From contig JABRWF010000002.1 in NCBI GenBank assembly GCA_018343915.1, positions 4,960,001-5,024,000 of the forward strand: DNA of 64,000 nt, read 5' to 3'. This document shows, one piece after another, positions 11,091-23,430 of this stretch. The notes under the pieces are model-generated. The model saw only the letters and a program-made list of their open reading frames with translations, was not told where the DNA came from and ran no database searches. A program made the translations under genes and the position numbers. The DNA comes from Agroathelia rolfsii (taxonomy: Eukaryota > Basidiomycota > Agaricomycetes > Amylocorticiales > Amylocorticiaceae). Each line of letters begins with the position of its first letter. The stretch's first letter is position 1.

Positions 11091-12996
11091 TCAAGACGAG
11101 GCTTGACACGCCTGATAAATGTCGTTTGGGACCTGGGACTCAAGCATCGATACGAACTCGTCGAATTCAACCCATCCAAGCGGCTTCACGACCGTCCCAT
11201 CGTGAAAAACACGGACATAATTTCTTCCATCAAGCTTCCATACCTTAGAAAACGACCCTCAAGGGTGAGAACCAACGATCAGAAGAAGCGAATTTAGCAG
11301 GGACTCACCTCCATGATCACTTCCGATCCTAATCCGGGCCAGCGCAGTGGTTCAATGTTCCCTAGCCCAATAAGAGCGTTTAGGCGAATCATAGACCCGT
11401 CGTGGCCGACGTGAAGGCGCAGCTTGTGTGAGTCATGTCCGGCTTCCCATTCCCGGAAACTATGAGCGATCTCGGAGATCATGACACCTGGGCAAATCAG
11501 ATCAAGTGTCGAGCGGTGGACATGGTACAATGAATGACTTGCCGAATGTGAGCTGATCGTATTGCGTTGCGTTCTGGGCACCACCCATAGTCTGGTTCGT
11601 ATTCCATATGTAGCTTAAAGGCTCGTAAATATAGTGCTGGGAAATGAAAAATGGACTAACTTGTATTCAAAATCGCCGATGGCAAACACACGAGATGCGT
11701 CCTCCTGAGAAACACAGGTCCCGGTCGAGTTACACGGCAGAGGATGACCATTACATGTGCGCGAAGTAAAGGTATCAAAGTAGTGGTCATCTACCAAGAA
11801 TACTCAGAAGACCGGATAATTTTAATAGTATATCGACATCTACTTACACCAGGAAGTCCAAGCTACAAGTCCCGCTGTACCTAGGGTTTCGCCCAAGGAT
11901 GTCGCCAGATCTTAATTCTGCTCGATGTGATCAAGCCACGCCGGAACTGATTGGTACGCGTCTCTGATGTTGTCCGCAGCAGGACAGGGATAGCTAGGTA
12001 CGATGGAGTCGATCTATGAGTGACAATTTCAGTTCCATCCCTATGTGATATAACTACGTTCGAAACTAAGTCAAGGCTTACGTTTGCAGGCTGCGTATTG
12101 ACCGTGAATTTCTTTTGGAGGTTTGGTTCCATACCGCACAGAACGCTTCCTGCTACCTGGTGTGTCAAGTCTTCATACGATGTCCTGACAAAAATTTCGT
12201 CGGGATCAACACTTTGCAGAAAACCTAGTTTGTCGTGGTATACACTCCAGAAATCCTAGAGGAGGAGAGATATAAGTAACAAGCCTCTAATATATGTAGA
12301 TAATATAGTGAGATCGTGCACCTGGCCGTGGTGTATAGCATCCTGCACGCCCCCAGGGGTTAATTGACCTGAATCGCATGTGCCGTTCCAGATCTCGCTC
12401 AAGAATGCCTGTGAAGTGGGGGTGTAAATGGCGTGGTGGATAGGTACAGTTCCGAAAACATAGTCCATCTGATCCATCTCTGAGCAGTCCCAGCCCTCAG
12501 GTGGGTTCAATTCATTCTCATTGGGATATAGATTGTCTGGTGTTCGCTGCGTAAGAGGTGAAGTTAGTGAAGGAATACGAAGGTTACTAAAATCATGAAA
12601 GCAGCGCACTTTATGATGACGCATGAACATCTCGAGGAATACAAGTGTTGCATTAATAGGTGGGAGTTCGTAATGCTTGGCGTTGACATGAGGAGCGTTG
12701 CAGTAATTGTAAGTGTTCCATGGCAAGCTGGATGGAGTTGTAGAGGAATTGTATACGCCCAGAGGGCTGGATATTTGCGCTCCGGCCTCGATAAGGTAGC
12801 TCGAAGCAAGAAATAGTCCTACTTGAGCATTCGGTTTAAACATTGGAAGTTTGAATCCGAGAGCTCGACAGCAACAGTTAACGAGAATTGCAACTGGAAG
12901 CAAAACGAGAACAGGCCAGAATCGAGATAAGCTCTTAAAAGTGCTCCTGGTATTTATGCGCTTTTCAGGAGTAAAGCCATGCACGTTCGAGGACAT
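11091..12996 (-). pseudogene. membrane-anchored histidine phosphatase-fold (acid phosphatase-like) gene with one in-frame stop
   Basis: Eight exons join in phase: 12,996-12,610; 12,546-12,322; 12,255-12,082; 12,013-11,848; 11,790-11,661; 11,613-11,543; 11,487-11,309; 11,243-11,091. Without the stop they would encode 494 residues. A hydrophobic segment at residues ~26-46 after a basic N-terminus predicts a type II membrane anchor. The N-terminal catalytic motif of the histidine acid phosphatase fold is present as MRHHK/RTPDN, split by intron 1. The C-terminal HD pair lies in VGHDGSMIRL. Intron 6 uses a GC-AG pair (GCAAGT donor). A TAA codon at 11,914-11,912, after residue 295, interrupts exon 4 between the two catalytic motifs. 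The paralogue at 55.8 kb has CAA at this position. Everything else is intact, so this is either a very young pseudogene or a nonsense allele. Its neighbour is an NLR copy in head-to-head orientation. Confidence 0.8.
11912..11914 (-). other. premature TAA in the phosphatase-like gene
   Basis: The codon follows CAG AAT in exon 4. The third copy of the gene reads CAG AAT CAA at the equivalent position, so a single C-to-T change explains the stop. Confidence 0.75.
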
Positions 12997-13819
12997 ATTT
13001 AGCCGGAAGGAAGAATATGATATTTGTGGTGATCATCATGGGATTCATGAGGCTCAGGTTCCATGTTGTGTGGTTTGAACGGTGCACTGTTACAGTGCGA
13101 GCGGCATTGATTTCCGAGTCATCAGCGAAGCATCGGAAGCAACCCTCATCTTAACTTTTCAGCAATCGAACCTTCTAGCACTCACTCCATCGACTTCGAG
13201 TTAACTCTTGAGCCTGAGTTAACTTTCGAAATACTATTAGTATTCTCCGAAGCGACACTTCGAACTGAGATATCCAGGCTCAAACTCGAAGACACATGTA
13301 CTCTAATGCTGCAAACCTGAGAATGAAAAACCGTGATTTTCCGATTTCAAGAGTTCACTCGGTTCGCACTGCCAGCCAATCACTGCCTAAGTGTATCGGC
13401 GACTTGAATAACCCCTAAGGGCCTGGTTTGATCGTAACCGATAATACCTAGAAAATGAGATACGAACAATAGAGAAGTCTACCGAGTAACTTCGTCGGCA
13501 TCGAATACCCGGTATGTCCTGTCCTGTCCTTGCAGCTTGAAGCAGTCAATCAATAAAACTTGTGGAAGTGGTCATTCGCGGAGCTTTGTCTGCAATCACG
13601 TAGCTCAGGACCCAGATGGTGTGTGGAACCTACCAAACTAGTGGTATTGATTATTGATACAAACATTCAATTCAAGGTGCATGATACCAAGGGCACCATA
13701 AGCTTCTACATGTAAAGCTCTTCTGCCACGCCTGCAGTGTGCCTTCGAGTCCCACTCAGGTTTATAGAGCAATTTCCTCCATATTATGGAGGCTCATGAC
13801 TTTTGATCTTCCTACCATC
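12997..13819. promoter_or_regulatory. intergenic region between divergent phosphatase and NLR copies
   Basis: This is the first of three related copies of the same intergenic sequence (others at 53,735-54,300 and 56,827-57,624). Recognisable shared blocks include one near 13,120-13,290 and one near 13,560-13,740. Gene starts face away from it on both sides, so it should contain the promoters of both. I cannot identify individual sites. It is clearly more diverged than the other two copies. Confidence 0.55.
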
Positions 13820-15480
13820 ATGTAGTCGACCCCAAACGCTTAGAACTTCATAAGTGTGGTTTGCTCATTTCGGGTGCAAACAGGCCTTTCAACTGAGCCA
13901 TGATGTCAAGCAGTGATACTAACACCTGGCGTGAATATACAAAATATCCTGCAATAGCCTTCCACACGAAGGAGAATTCCGATTTCTCAAGCATCCAAAA
14001 TCTTTCTATATTACAGCTAACATCGCAGGAGTCGTTCGACGTGCATTTGGCACAATAATCGGACAACCTTTAATGGAACAGGCCCCAGGACTTGTCATTT
14101 TATGATTTATTACGTCTTCTCCATCGGAACTCACACTTCAGCAGCGATTTTGAAGGGGAAGACAACTTTTGACTCGGGTCGTCGATCAACACTGGGCTGG
14201 TGAAGCAAAGGTGATCGGTGAGCTGGCGTTGCGGGTCAAGGTTGCTGGCGATGTCCAAGAGGCCAAAAGTGGGATCTGTTTATTCACACCCATCTCCGAG
14301 CTGTTACTGATGGTATTCTCAAATAGGCTTTTGTGAGTCATCTCTCGTTCAAAGGGCAAAAGAAAACTCAAAAGCTGGCATTGACGGCTTCACGCTTGCA
14401 CGCTTCAACTACTTTGATAGATCAGAGTCGGCGTACCTGCAGATGTAACTAGCGAGCATGGGTACTAGCAGAATAAAGAAAGCGGCAAAGGTAGAAAACG
14501 CACTGGGACGCCTAACTGAAACCGACGAAACAATTGAGAGGACTACAAAAATACCTAAACCTTGGAAGCCATTGATAGCAAGAGTAGGGATGCTGGTTAA
14601 GATCGGAAACAAGATATCCGGGGCGAGTCTTAATTGAGCTGCTTTCAAATTCGGTTCTAATTGTTCTTGTATTTTTCAAATTCGTTCCTACGTTCAGATG
14701 GTCTGGCCGATTCCATCACCTGCTCTCAGGATACATATTTGGCCGTCAAAAAATCCATCTCCCAATAATGAGTTATGAATAGGTTATCAAGCAACAAGCG
14801 GAAAGAGACGAGACGATTATAGGGCCTTTCGATGTCATAGACCCCCTATACAATTTCATGGATCTCATCAAATAATTACGAGCTGAGGATCTTGGAAACA
14901 CTCGCAAGGAAATCTTCAAAAAGATGCTACAGCAGACATATGAATGCGCATGATTTGCTTGTGAATATACTTACGAGTTCTGTGAGTAGTTTTTCTCGGA
15001 ATACCAGCTGATTGACTGACAGTTGCCAAGTTGGCCGTGGTCTCTTTGACATAAAAAGTGATCGTACGACAATACGTCGATAGGTTCAGCATGCTCAAGG
15101 CCTGTTTCCAAGAGAAGAGGTCGGTGGAGGTCAAGACTGCTGTTCATCAAACGTTAATCATGGCGCAGGAAAAAGTAAGAAGTTTATTCATTTACTATGC
15201 TCCTATGCTTATAGAGCTTAGGTGACAATCGAATACTTGATGCGGTGGCTTTTGCGATAGGTCAATGTCTTGCTAAGCAATGCATGCCTTGAATTTGTAA
15301 GAGAATAATAGCTGACATCATCAAGTGGATTAATCACTCATCTGCATCCCTAGAAGGGCGGGTTTCTTGCATGTACTGATTCCACGGCATGGTTGGCTGA
15401 TAAGTCGGCAATTGCTTAGACAATTACTCAACAATTTGAGAATGCTGAGCAACTGGGACTTATTAGAGAAAAAATATCGT
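13820..15480 (+). pseudogene. decayed N-terminal half of a C2-NACHT-WD40 NLR gene
   Basis: This stretch follows the exon order of the intact NLR at 57,625-59,300. It includes the start region (13,820), the C2 exons, the exon with the helical segment (matching 58,200-58,430), the exon near 14,870-14,960, and the beginning of the NACHT exon around 15,350-15,470, where the match ends just past the Walker A region. The second and eighth codons, CAG in the intact gene, are both TAG here. Many other indels follow. No WD40 sequence remains. It lies head-to-head with the phosphatase-like gene at 11.1-13.0 kb, the same arrangement as at 55-63 kb. Confidence 0.75.
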
Positions 15481-16191
15481 ATAGGTAGTGCTGGCATATT
15501 CAAGTTTGCATCGCCCTTATGCTTGTGTTCTCCGGAGGAGCATTGTTTGGTTTACGACTCAGAGCGCTCATACATGCCAGTGCTACCGCTGAGCAGTGCC
15601 AGCTTACGGCAGAGTTCCTTCGGACATATGTCCGGTGATTTATTGCTGTTGATATTAGGTATGTGAACTGACCAAGATTCGAAAGAGCTATGAGAAATGC
15701 CGCAGCGGCAATGAGTGTTTTCTGTCAAGGAACGCTGACATCCGAGTCACTGCAGCTGGTAAGCGCCAGTGGTGTCTTTAGAGCACGCGTCGGGAGCAGA
15801 CTCGGAAATGCCAGTGGGCGCTTCCATTGTTTGCATCCATTTCCGAGTCCTAGATGCTTCAGGCTGGTCACCGCGATCAGAAACCTGAAGTGTTTCGCAC
15901 TTTTGAGGCCCATCTTCCCCGATCATAAAGTGTGCTCCAAAAAAACATCTTATCTTGAACAACTTAGAATCCTACCCATTTGTAAAATGAATAATCTGAG
16001 ATAGCACAAATCCCAGCGTTTGTCCTTAGGCTATCGCTCATAGTCAAGGCTCCGTGCCCGAGCATCTTTATGATCATCTTTAATGCATTTGGTGATCTTG
16101 ATCGCCGTGATCCCACATCTCATTGTTACCATGGACATTTTGAACACCTCGCTTTGCTCTTCTGTTTGTAGCACTAATAATGCTTTCCATG
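15481..16191. other. no recognisable gene
   Basis: Overlapping open frames at 15,690-16,004 (plus) and 15,725-15,962 (minus) show no recognisable domain. The right end, from about 16,070, is the 5' flank shared by the M3 peptidase copies. Confidence 0.45.
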
Positions 16192-19145
16192 ATGTCGCTT
16201 GTCCCTCCCCAGACTCCTCCAAAATGAACCCATACTCCAGAAGAGGTTCTAGAGCTAACCAAAACAGAAATAGAGGCTCATCATGCAGTCGAAGACAAGG
16301 TTGCTGCTTTGAAAGAAGACGAGTGTAGCTTTGAAACAGTATGTATTTAAAGGAACTTTGGTTTAGGAGATATCCCGCACTAACAGGGCATTTCAAGGTC
16401 TTCGTAAGATTATATTGTTTTTGGGATCAGTCTCGTTCGATTTTTTTCGTTGAATCATGAAATATCGCTTTATTAAATGCAGGTGCCTTTGGCAATCGCA
16501 GAAACGCGTTTATACAAGGGACAGAGTGCCAAAACGTGTCTCCCTCGGAAAAGCTGCGCGATGCTTCCAACCAGGCTGAGGTTCTTGTCAAAGACTACCA
16601 GGTCGAGTCTGGCATGCGCCTAGACGTCTTTAAGGCCAAGACAGCTGCAAAGAAAAACATCAAGGCCTCAGGACAATGGGAAAAGCTGTCTGCAGAGGAC
16701 CAACGGCTTGTAGAGAAGATGCTGATTAATGGGAAACGTGCTGGGCTCGCACTTCATGATGAGGGAAGAGAGGAGCTAGCGAGGCTCCAGAAGGAGCTCA
16801 ATCAAACTTGTGCAGAGTTTACTGTAACTCCCAACTAATTTCAGCTAGTTTAGCAACACTGATTGCTCTCTTCATTCAGAAAAACTACAATGAGGAAAAA
16901 GTAAGTTTCACCTTGTTTCTGTCAATCGTTCCGATGGCCAATGCATTTTTCCCCCCAGGGATTCTTGGTCTTCACCAAGGAACAGCTCAAAGGTATCAAA
17001 GAGAGTTCGATGTTTGGATATATTAAACATGGCGAAGGGATCGAAACTACCTACGATATCACTTTCAAGGTATGATTCTGCTTAGCAATGCGTTAAACGC
17101 CTTTATTTGGATCTTTCTTAGTTACCAGATTATTTGCCTATTCTCGGATATGCCCAGGCAAGACAGAACTCATTTCTAAACATAGTTACCATCCCTGACG
17201 CATATTTCAGGATCCAAAAACGCGCCGTACGGCCTATGAAGCGTATGAAGGTCGTCTGAGAGTCAATATTCCGCTATTGGAGAAGATCCTCGACCTTCGC
17301 CGTAAAATCGCCAAGTTACTTGGATATTCTTCATTGGCAGGTACGTCAACTTCAGTTTTTTATACTATCATTATCAATAATTCTGCCGCCGTTGGTAATA
17401 TCAACACTAGACTATGTCACCGAGGCGAAATTAGTCAAGAATGCCCAAGGCGTCGCAGATGTATGTCCTCAGTTTTTTCTTGTCGTCGCACTTGGATAAT
17501 AGTTTGTATTATATATTCTCAGTTCTTAGACGAACTCCAAACAAAACTTACTTCTACTGGCCAGAAAGATATTTCCAATCTCTTAACCCTCAAGAAAGAA
17601 GACTATGCATCTCTGGGTCTCCTTTTTGACGGTCAAATTTACAACTGGGACTATAGCTACTATAGCCGGCTATATATTGAGAAAGAGCATCAGCTCGATA
17701 GCACACTCGTACAATAGTACTTCCCCGTCTCCTTTGTCGTTCCTGCTGTACTCGACATCTACCAGAACCTTCTCGGTGTGCGGTTTGAAGAGGTCAAGCC
17801 TAGTCAGTCGGCTCTGTGGCATCCCGAGGCACAACAGTTTGCGGTATGGGACAAAGACGCTAAGGATAGCGAAGGGTTCCTTGGGTGGTGCTATCTGGAC
17901 CTTTTCCCCCGAGGTGAGATGCGGTGTCCAATGAGAGGTCGCCTATATTGAATGCATTAATGATGTGATTTTGTACAGAGGATAAGTATACTGGCGTGGC
18001 TATGTGGCCTTTGATCTCGGGATATAACAAGCTGGATGGGACGAGGAGCTATCCTGTGGTAGCTGTGGTTGCCAACCTCCCTAGGCCGACGCCTGATCGT
18101 CCAGCGCTCATGCGCCATTGTATGTTCACTCTTTTTCTTTTGTTTCGTTTCATATTATTCCGCCCTGAAAATTTTACTCATCCATTCAACGTCGTCCTAT
18201 TCTTCCATGAGATGGGACATGTTTTCCACGACCTCCTGAGTGAAACAAAGTACGGCCGATTTCATGGGGTGAATGTGACGCGCGACTCTGAGGAAGCGCC
18301 GTCGCAGATGCTTGAAAACTGGTGCTATGAGCCTAAGGTGCTGAAGAAGATGTTATGTCACTACAAAACAAAGGAGCCATTGCCCTCTAATTTGATCGCC
18401 AAGTTGATCGAGTGGTATGTCCCTTTTTGTACTCTCTTGCTGTTGCGCTATATATATGACCTTCTGTGAGGAAATAGTCGACATGTTCATATGGGATTAT
18501 TTTACCTCCAGCAGGTGTTCTATGCAAAATTTGACCTTAAAGTCCATATGGATCAGGGTAAGTTTTATCCCTACCGTTGGGTTTTCATGTATTTATCTTA
18601 TCCATTGCGATTAGAACCGGAGGATTACACTAAGCTATGGAATAATCTCCGCGAGGAGATTTTTCTATTCAAGAACGGCAAGCACATGCCGGGCCAGGCA
18701 GGATTTCATCACATCATCGGGGGATACGATGCTGGGTACGTAGACATATTTTCTTAGTCGCTTCCATTCTCAGCTTCCTAGTTGATCTTATACTCTTATA
18801 CTTTACGGTAATCATTTTTCTTTTAATTCCCAGCTATTACGGGTACACCTACTCTCGTATTTGCTACGGACATGTATACCACTGTGTTCAAAGGAAACCC
18901 CCTGGACCCAGCGCGTGGTAGAAGATATCGTGATAGTATCCTAAGTGTTGGTGGAACTAGGAATGACATGAATTCGCTAAAGGTATAATATATATAAATC
19001 CGTGTCGTTGTGCATCAATTTTCAGCTGCTCATCATACTATTGTTTTCTTTTTACTTTGCATAGGAACTATTGGGCCGTCCTCCCAACTCAAAGGCATTC
19101 TTGGAACGGCTGTTTGGCCCACAGTCTAAGCAGAACATGACATAA
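16192..19145 (+). pseudogene. PRD1: M3 metallopeptidase (saccharolysin/MepB type), copy 1
   Basis: The full length of the family is present in order across about ten short-intron exons. It runs from the start MSLVPPQTPPK at 16,192, through the helical N-terminal half (SEKLRDAS onward), to the zinc site HEMGH near 18,211. The downstream EAPSQMLENW glutamate motif and the C-terminal exon ending at 19,145 follow. These enzymes are cytosolic or mitochondrial oligopeptidases that use HExxH plus a downstream Glu to bind zinc. Lesions: TGA at codon 12 where copy 2 has TGG; a deletion near 16,525-16,540 that shifts the frame; TAG at 17,716-17,718 where copy 2 has GAG, just before YFPVSF; and a 2-base loss near 18,855. 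The catalytic motif is unchanged, so inactivation looks recent, but the reading frame is broken at four places. Confidence 0.88.
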
Positions 19146-19976
19146 GGTCCAATTAAGATCATGATCATTCGACTAGGGAGCCGTATGGAATTGCCCTGAG
19201 GTCGATGTAAACTGAACAATGGGAAAAGCCGGAAATTATATGAAATTATGCAATGTCTCTCCACAGCCGTGTGTATTATCGTTACGGTGTAGTCGTGCAC
19301 TCGTGAGGACTGAATAATTATGTGTTATGTGTACTCGAATTTTCAGATGGTAACTTTCCGTTATCAAAACTGATAAAACTATGACGCATACTTTTCCGAG
19401 GTGATTGTGTCAGCCAGTCCGTAACGGAATCAGCTGTATTACAGCGAACGAAGTTACGCCGCAGGAAATGTTTTCCCATGATAGCTTCCCTATATCTGAG
19501 AAAAGTTACAGCAAATACGCTATTATACGTACATGACAACATTTTAAATATAAAACAAGTATGGAAACGATGGAGCGAAAAGACAACAGAAACAACAGAT
19601 ACAATGAGATGGTATCAAGCACCAGCATGAAAGCCAGCTGTCGTATTACTACATGTCTTTGCAAAGCCGTATCCGACAAAAATCATATGCGCCGTCCGCC
19701 ATACTGACAAAACATGAGCTGGCGGGAGACGGCATTGAGGCGTCAGGTGGCTTTAACCTCTAAAGGCAAAACTCGGGTCCAGCTCTTCGTGCCTCTCGAG
19801 AAACTGGGACCAATGTCCTTCGTCATGAAACATAGAGGGGGCCTGGAATTATCAAAACTATCTTTGAACGAGATCATCCAACCGAAACACTGGAAATAGA
19901 CAGTCCGGAGGCGTCAAATAGATCTCTCCAAGACGCATCATCCTCCAGCTTTATCGGACCCCATATGCGGTGATCA
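19146..19976. other. intergenic, no gene seen
   Basis: This is the shared 3' flank between the plus-strand M3 pseudogene and the minus-strand NTPase pseudogene. No supported feature. Confidence 0.45.
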
Positions 19977-22859
19977 AGTCCAGCAAATCAAAAGTCGTGC
20001 GCAGTATAACGAGAGACTCGACGTTTCCCTCTGGTTTACTTTTTTTGAAACATTATTTGCCTCGGATCCTGCGGCTGTCTGATGTCGATGAAAGTTGATT
20101 ACGGTGGGTTGAGCGGATGCTAGTGCAACGACAATTTGAATGATGGGTAAGCATCCCTTAGAGTAGTCTTTGTCCTTCTTGGAAAATAAACCTAGTTTGA
20201 AAGGGTCCATAGCATCGAACAGACGACGATCGGGTTTTGAGCCATATGTTATGTCATTTTTGATCTGAATCAGTATGAACTTCAGGCTATGACATCCCAA
20301 GGCATCGTTAGCGTGCATAATGAGGAGGACAGCATCTATTGCCGGTTTATTCGGTAGGCACTCCCATCCACCACACCGAGGTATACGTCTTCAAGAGAAA
20401 TTACGATTCAGAACGGCGGAATGCCCAGCTTTTGTGAATTGATTCATATCCACCACGAGGCATCAGAAGATGTATTGGAAGGATGTTTCCAGGGTGATTC
20501 CGCTCTCAGGATAGACGCAAGACGGCAAGCCTTTGAGTACATCGCAGACAGATACATCTTCGGATAATGACGAGCCGCAGAGGTTCCGCATAAATGTTGT
20601 AACGTTCCAAGCTCCAGGTTGACCCGCAACTGCCACCGCATCAGTAGCAAGGGTCACAAGCAGCTTAACAACAGTTTCACCTTGTGTACCACGTTCGACC
20701 TCAGGACGGCGATATTCATTTGCAAGAATCGATGTAGCATTGAAAGGGATTGTCTTCATCACCAAACTTGCTTCTTCGGCAAGAATAGGCTTCGAAGGCG
20801 AGATACTATAGACACCATCAAATGAAGGCTGAGCTTGCAAGCATACACGCATGTGGTTTCCGACGTGGCGCATCTCTCGTTCCCTACCTTCGTATCACCA
20901 GCGGTTGAAGTCAAGACCCAAGCAACACATAAAGCAAAATAACGTATCCTCATGCTGGATGTTGGTCAGATTGATGAGACGCCATTGCTCCATTTTCGTG
21001 AGCTGTTGAGCAGAAAAGGAAATAATATGTTCTTTCAGCTCATCGACTCCGGACTCGTACTGCGTCGCAAACCTGTTGAGCATTGGTAGTGATATTCGGA
21101 GACATGAAGTATATAGAGTTCACCCACAACGGTCAACCTAGTTTGACTGGATCGTCAATCCGCATCACGTCACCCATCATTGTATGTCCTTCCCCGGATC
21201 GTTCCGCCAGCAGGTTGTACCCGAGGTCGGTATATGGCTACACCAATGTGAGTTCGGCAGACTCTTTGTAAATCCGTTCAGAAGAGTCGATGCCTTTCAG
21301 AGGCGTAAATTGGAAGACTTGGCCTGTGGTTGATAAGAAGAGGGAGAAGACAGCCTGATGTCGTATTTTACACAATGCACGTCTCAAGCAGGAGAAATTA
21401 GTAGGCTGTGAGCAGGTAGAAACTCTCATCAGTTTAACGATTTTGCCCAAGGTATGTGCTTCGTCGAAAGATAAAGTGATGAGTGGTGATGATGCATTCT
21501 GTCTGTTAGATTTGAATTTCAGAAGGGTTTCCTCCAGCGATTTGGCAGCAATGATGATACCCACCCGTGATGATGGCGATCCGGAATCGGCTTTTTATTA
21601 TCTCTGTTCAGTTGCTTTGAAACAATGAAAGGGACACTCACTACGATTTCTCCATGTGATTAGCCGATCTGGCGAGCCTGGCGCCTTCGTTGACTTTGGT
21701 CGAGAGGTAAAAGGGCTCGTTTCTTTATCTTCTGAGTCACCATCATTATGATTTTCGTGTAGCTTTGCAGAAGACTCAAGAACACGCTCAAAATTTTTTG
21801 TTCGATTGTTTCCAGACCGCTTGTACTTCTAATCCTCACACATGTAAGATCGAAAAGCACGTGTAACTTGATGGATGGTGAGATCCTTTCCACAGTTCTC
21901 CTGTATTCATTCCTCCGTCAGTAAGAAGAGAGACGTAAGAAATGCCTGCGCAACTTCGTTGGCTTTTTCTTCTCCACCTGCGCTCGTAAGATAATCTCGA
22001 ACTTGAGCGTCCGCTGGAGGAAATCCTAAAGAACATTCCAATCAGTTGTATTGTCCAATTCGCCATCGTGTCAACGCACCTGAGTTGTCCTTTCGTAGAC
22101 AAAATGGGATTGTAAAATGGGTCTTGCTCATTTCGTCCACCAGCATCGACTTTCCCATTCTAGACGATTGGACGATGGAGCAGTACTTGGCGTAGTACTT
22201 GTCGCTATTTTGCTTGTATTCTTTGCATGGGATTTCAATGTGACGCCAGAAAGACTTATGGGCCTCGCTCATATAGTTTTTGCTCCAGGACTTTTCGGTG
22301 GCCACAGTGCCGTTAGATGACTCTGGCAGAAAAACTCAGGCACATACCTTCAGTAGACAATGATGAATCGATTGGAGTCGCCCCTAATCCCACAAAAGCC
22401 TTAAAAGCGTTTATAGAGACATTAAAATATTTGAAGGCAGCGGAACATGGATGCTATGTCGCAATTGGGTTCACTGTCCAAGAAGCCAATGTACAGCTTT
22501 CTTAACTTGACACATTCTTCACCACTCAAGGAGTTCATAGAATTATACATGCCATCGCGGATTGGGGATATTTCTTCTATGGAATTCCGCTGAAAAGATG
22601 TATTTGTCGAGAAGCTTGAGCGTTTCCATGACCAATGCTCTAGCCCATAAATGTAACGCTCTTTCTTTTCTGCGTGAAGGATTCCTATCATGAATGTTGC
22701 CAAGGGTTCAGAGAGCAGGCCTCTCTTCCACTGTTGGGTTGCCCCATCGCCTGACTCTGACTTTGGAGGGGCTTCTTGTCTTGAACATTTGACGGAGGGA
22801 GAATTATGGACGGAGCTAGCCATGGAATCGTCGGATACCGTGCACTTTTCAACTGACAT
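19977..22859 (-). pseudogene. broken P-loop NTPase gene of an Agaricomycete-expanded family
   Basis: Reading the minus strand gives a multi-exon protein with, in order: a Ser/Glu-rich N-terminus (from 22,859); a P-loop region IVQSSRMGKSMLVDEMSKTHF near 22,130-22,200; an FPPADAQVRDYL element after a short intron (near 22,000); a Walker-B-like LSFDEAHTL near 21,445; an RALCKIRHQAVFSLFLSTTG element near 21,350; a long middle exon (20,873-20,463); and an IQIKND-containing C-terminal part (20,300-19,977). I recognise this arrangement from large uncharacterised NTPase families of mushrooms, some of which are annotated as crinkler-related; that link is not shown here. In-frame TGA codons lie at 21,907-21,909, 20,463-20,465 and 20,391-20,393. 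The first P-loop glycine is Arg. I therefore call it a pseudogene, though unrecognised introns could explain one of the stops. Confidence 0.6.
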
Positions 22860-23430
22860 CTTGTTAGAAGTTCTAGTAGCTCTGTTCAGTTCTGTTCAAA
22901 GCCGTTGCTCAGGCCCATGTTTAGGCAATCAACAAAATTGTAACAGGTCCGAAGACCCCTCCGGGTGAACATACGAGTCCGAGTCACACAGGCTGATGAC
23001 GCCAGGGTGTGTCGCGGAAGCAAATTGTAACGGATATGATTCGGTCAAGGAACAATTGGCTGAGCTGGGGTAACATGTTCCCAGAAACAGGGATTGTAGG
23101 AACCTTTGTAAGCTGGGTAAAATGGGACGGATAGTCCAACCGGTTATGCGTGATGCAATTCCTGCATGTTCCACTTTCACCTCAGCGTTACACAAACTAT
23201 TGACCATATCTAGGGGGGAGGGGTCGGGGAGTTATTAAAATAAATACTTAATGTCATCCATATATAGTAGCCTAATCCTTATATAGATATTGCTAGCAAA
23301 TATTGGGGCATATTAGATGATGTTAATCGTTCATCTAAGCATTAATTTATGCATTGATGTGCATGGTACCGGTGGCTAACACTCACAGGCCCGGGCCCCA
23401 GACTCACCTATAACTCACGTGGCGATAACT
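22860..23430. other. intergenic, no gene seen
   Basis: This is the upstream flank of the NTPase pseudogene. The sequence becomes AT-rich toward 23,300. No supported feature. Confidence 0.4.

Larger units (their letters stand above)
7290..11880. repeat. right-hand copy of the segmental duplication
   Basis: This is the better-preserved partner of 310-4,490. It holds the intact ROK1 gene and the 3' half of the phosphatase-like gene. Between 7,400 and 7,940 I see no gene. Confidence 0.7.

Noticed and set aside
15690..16004. 104-codon plus-strand frame
   Set aside because: It overlaps two minus-strand frames of similar quality and has no recognisable domain or second copy.
16192..19145. M3 copy 1 as a functional gene
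   Set aside because: The zinc site is intact, but TGA at codon 12, a frame-shifting deletion near 16,530, TAG at 17,716 and a 2-base loss near 18,855 cannot all be removed by plausible introns.
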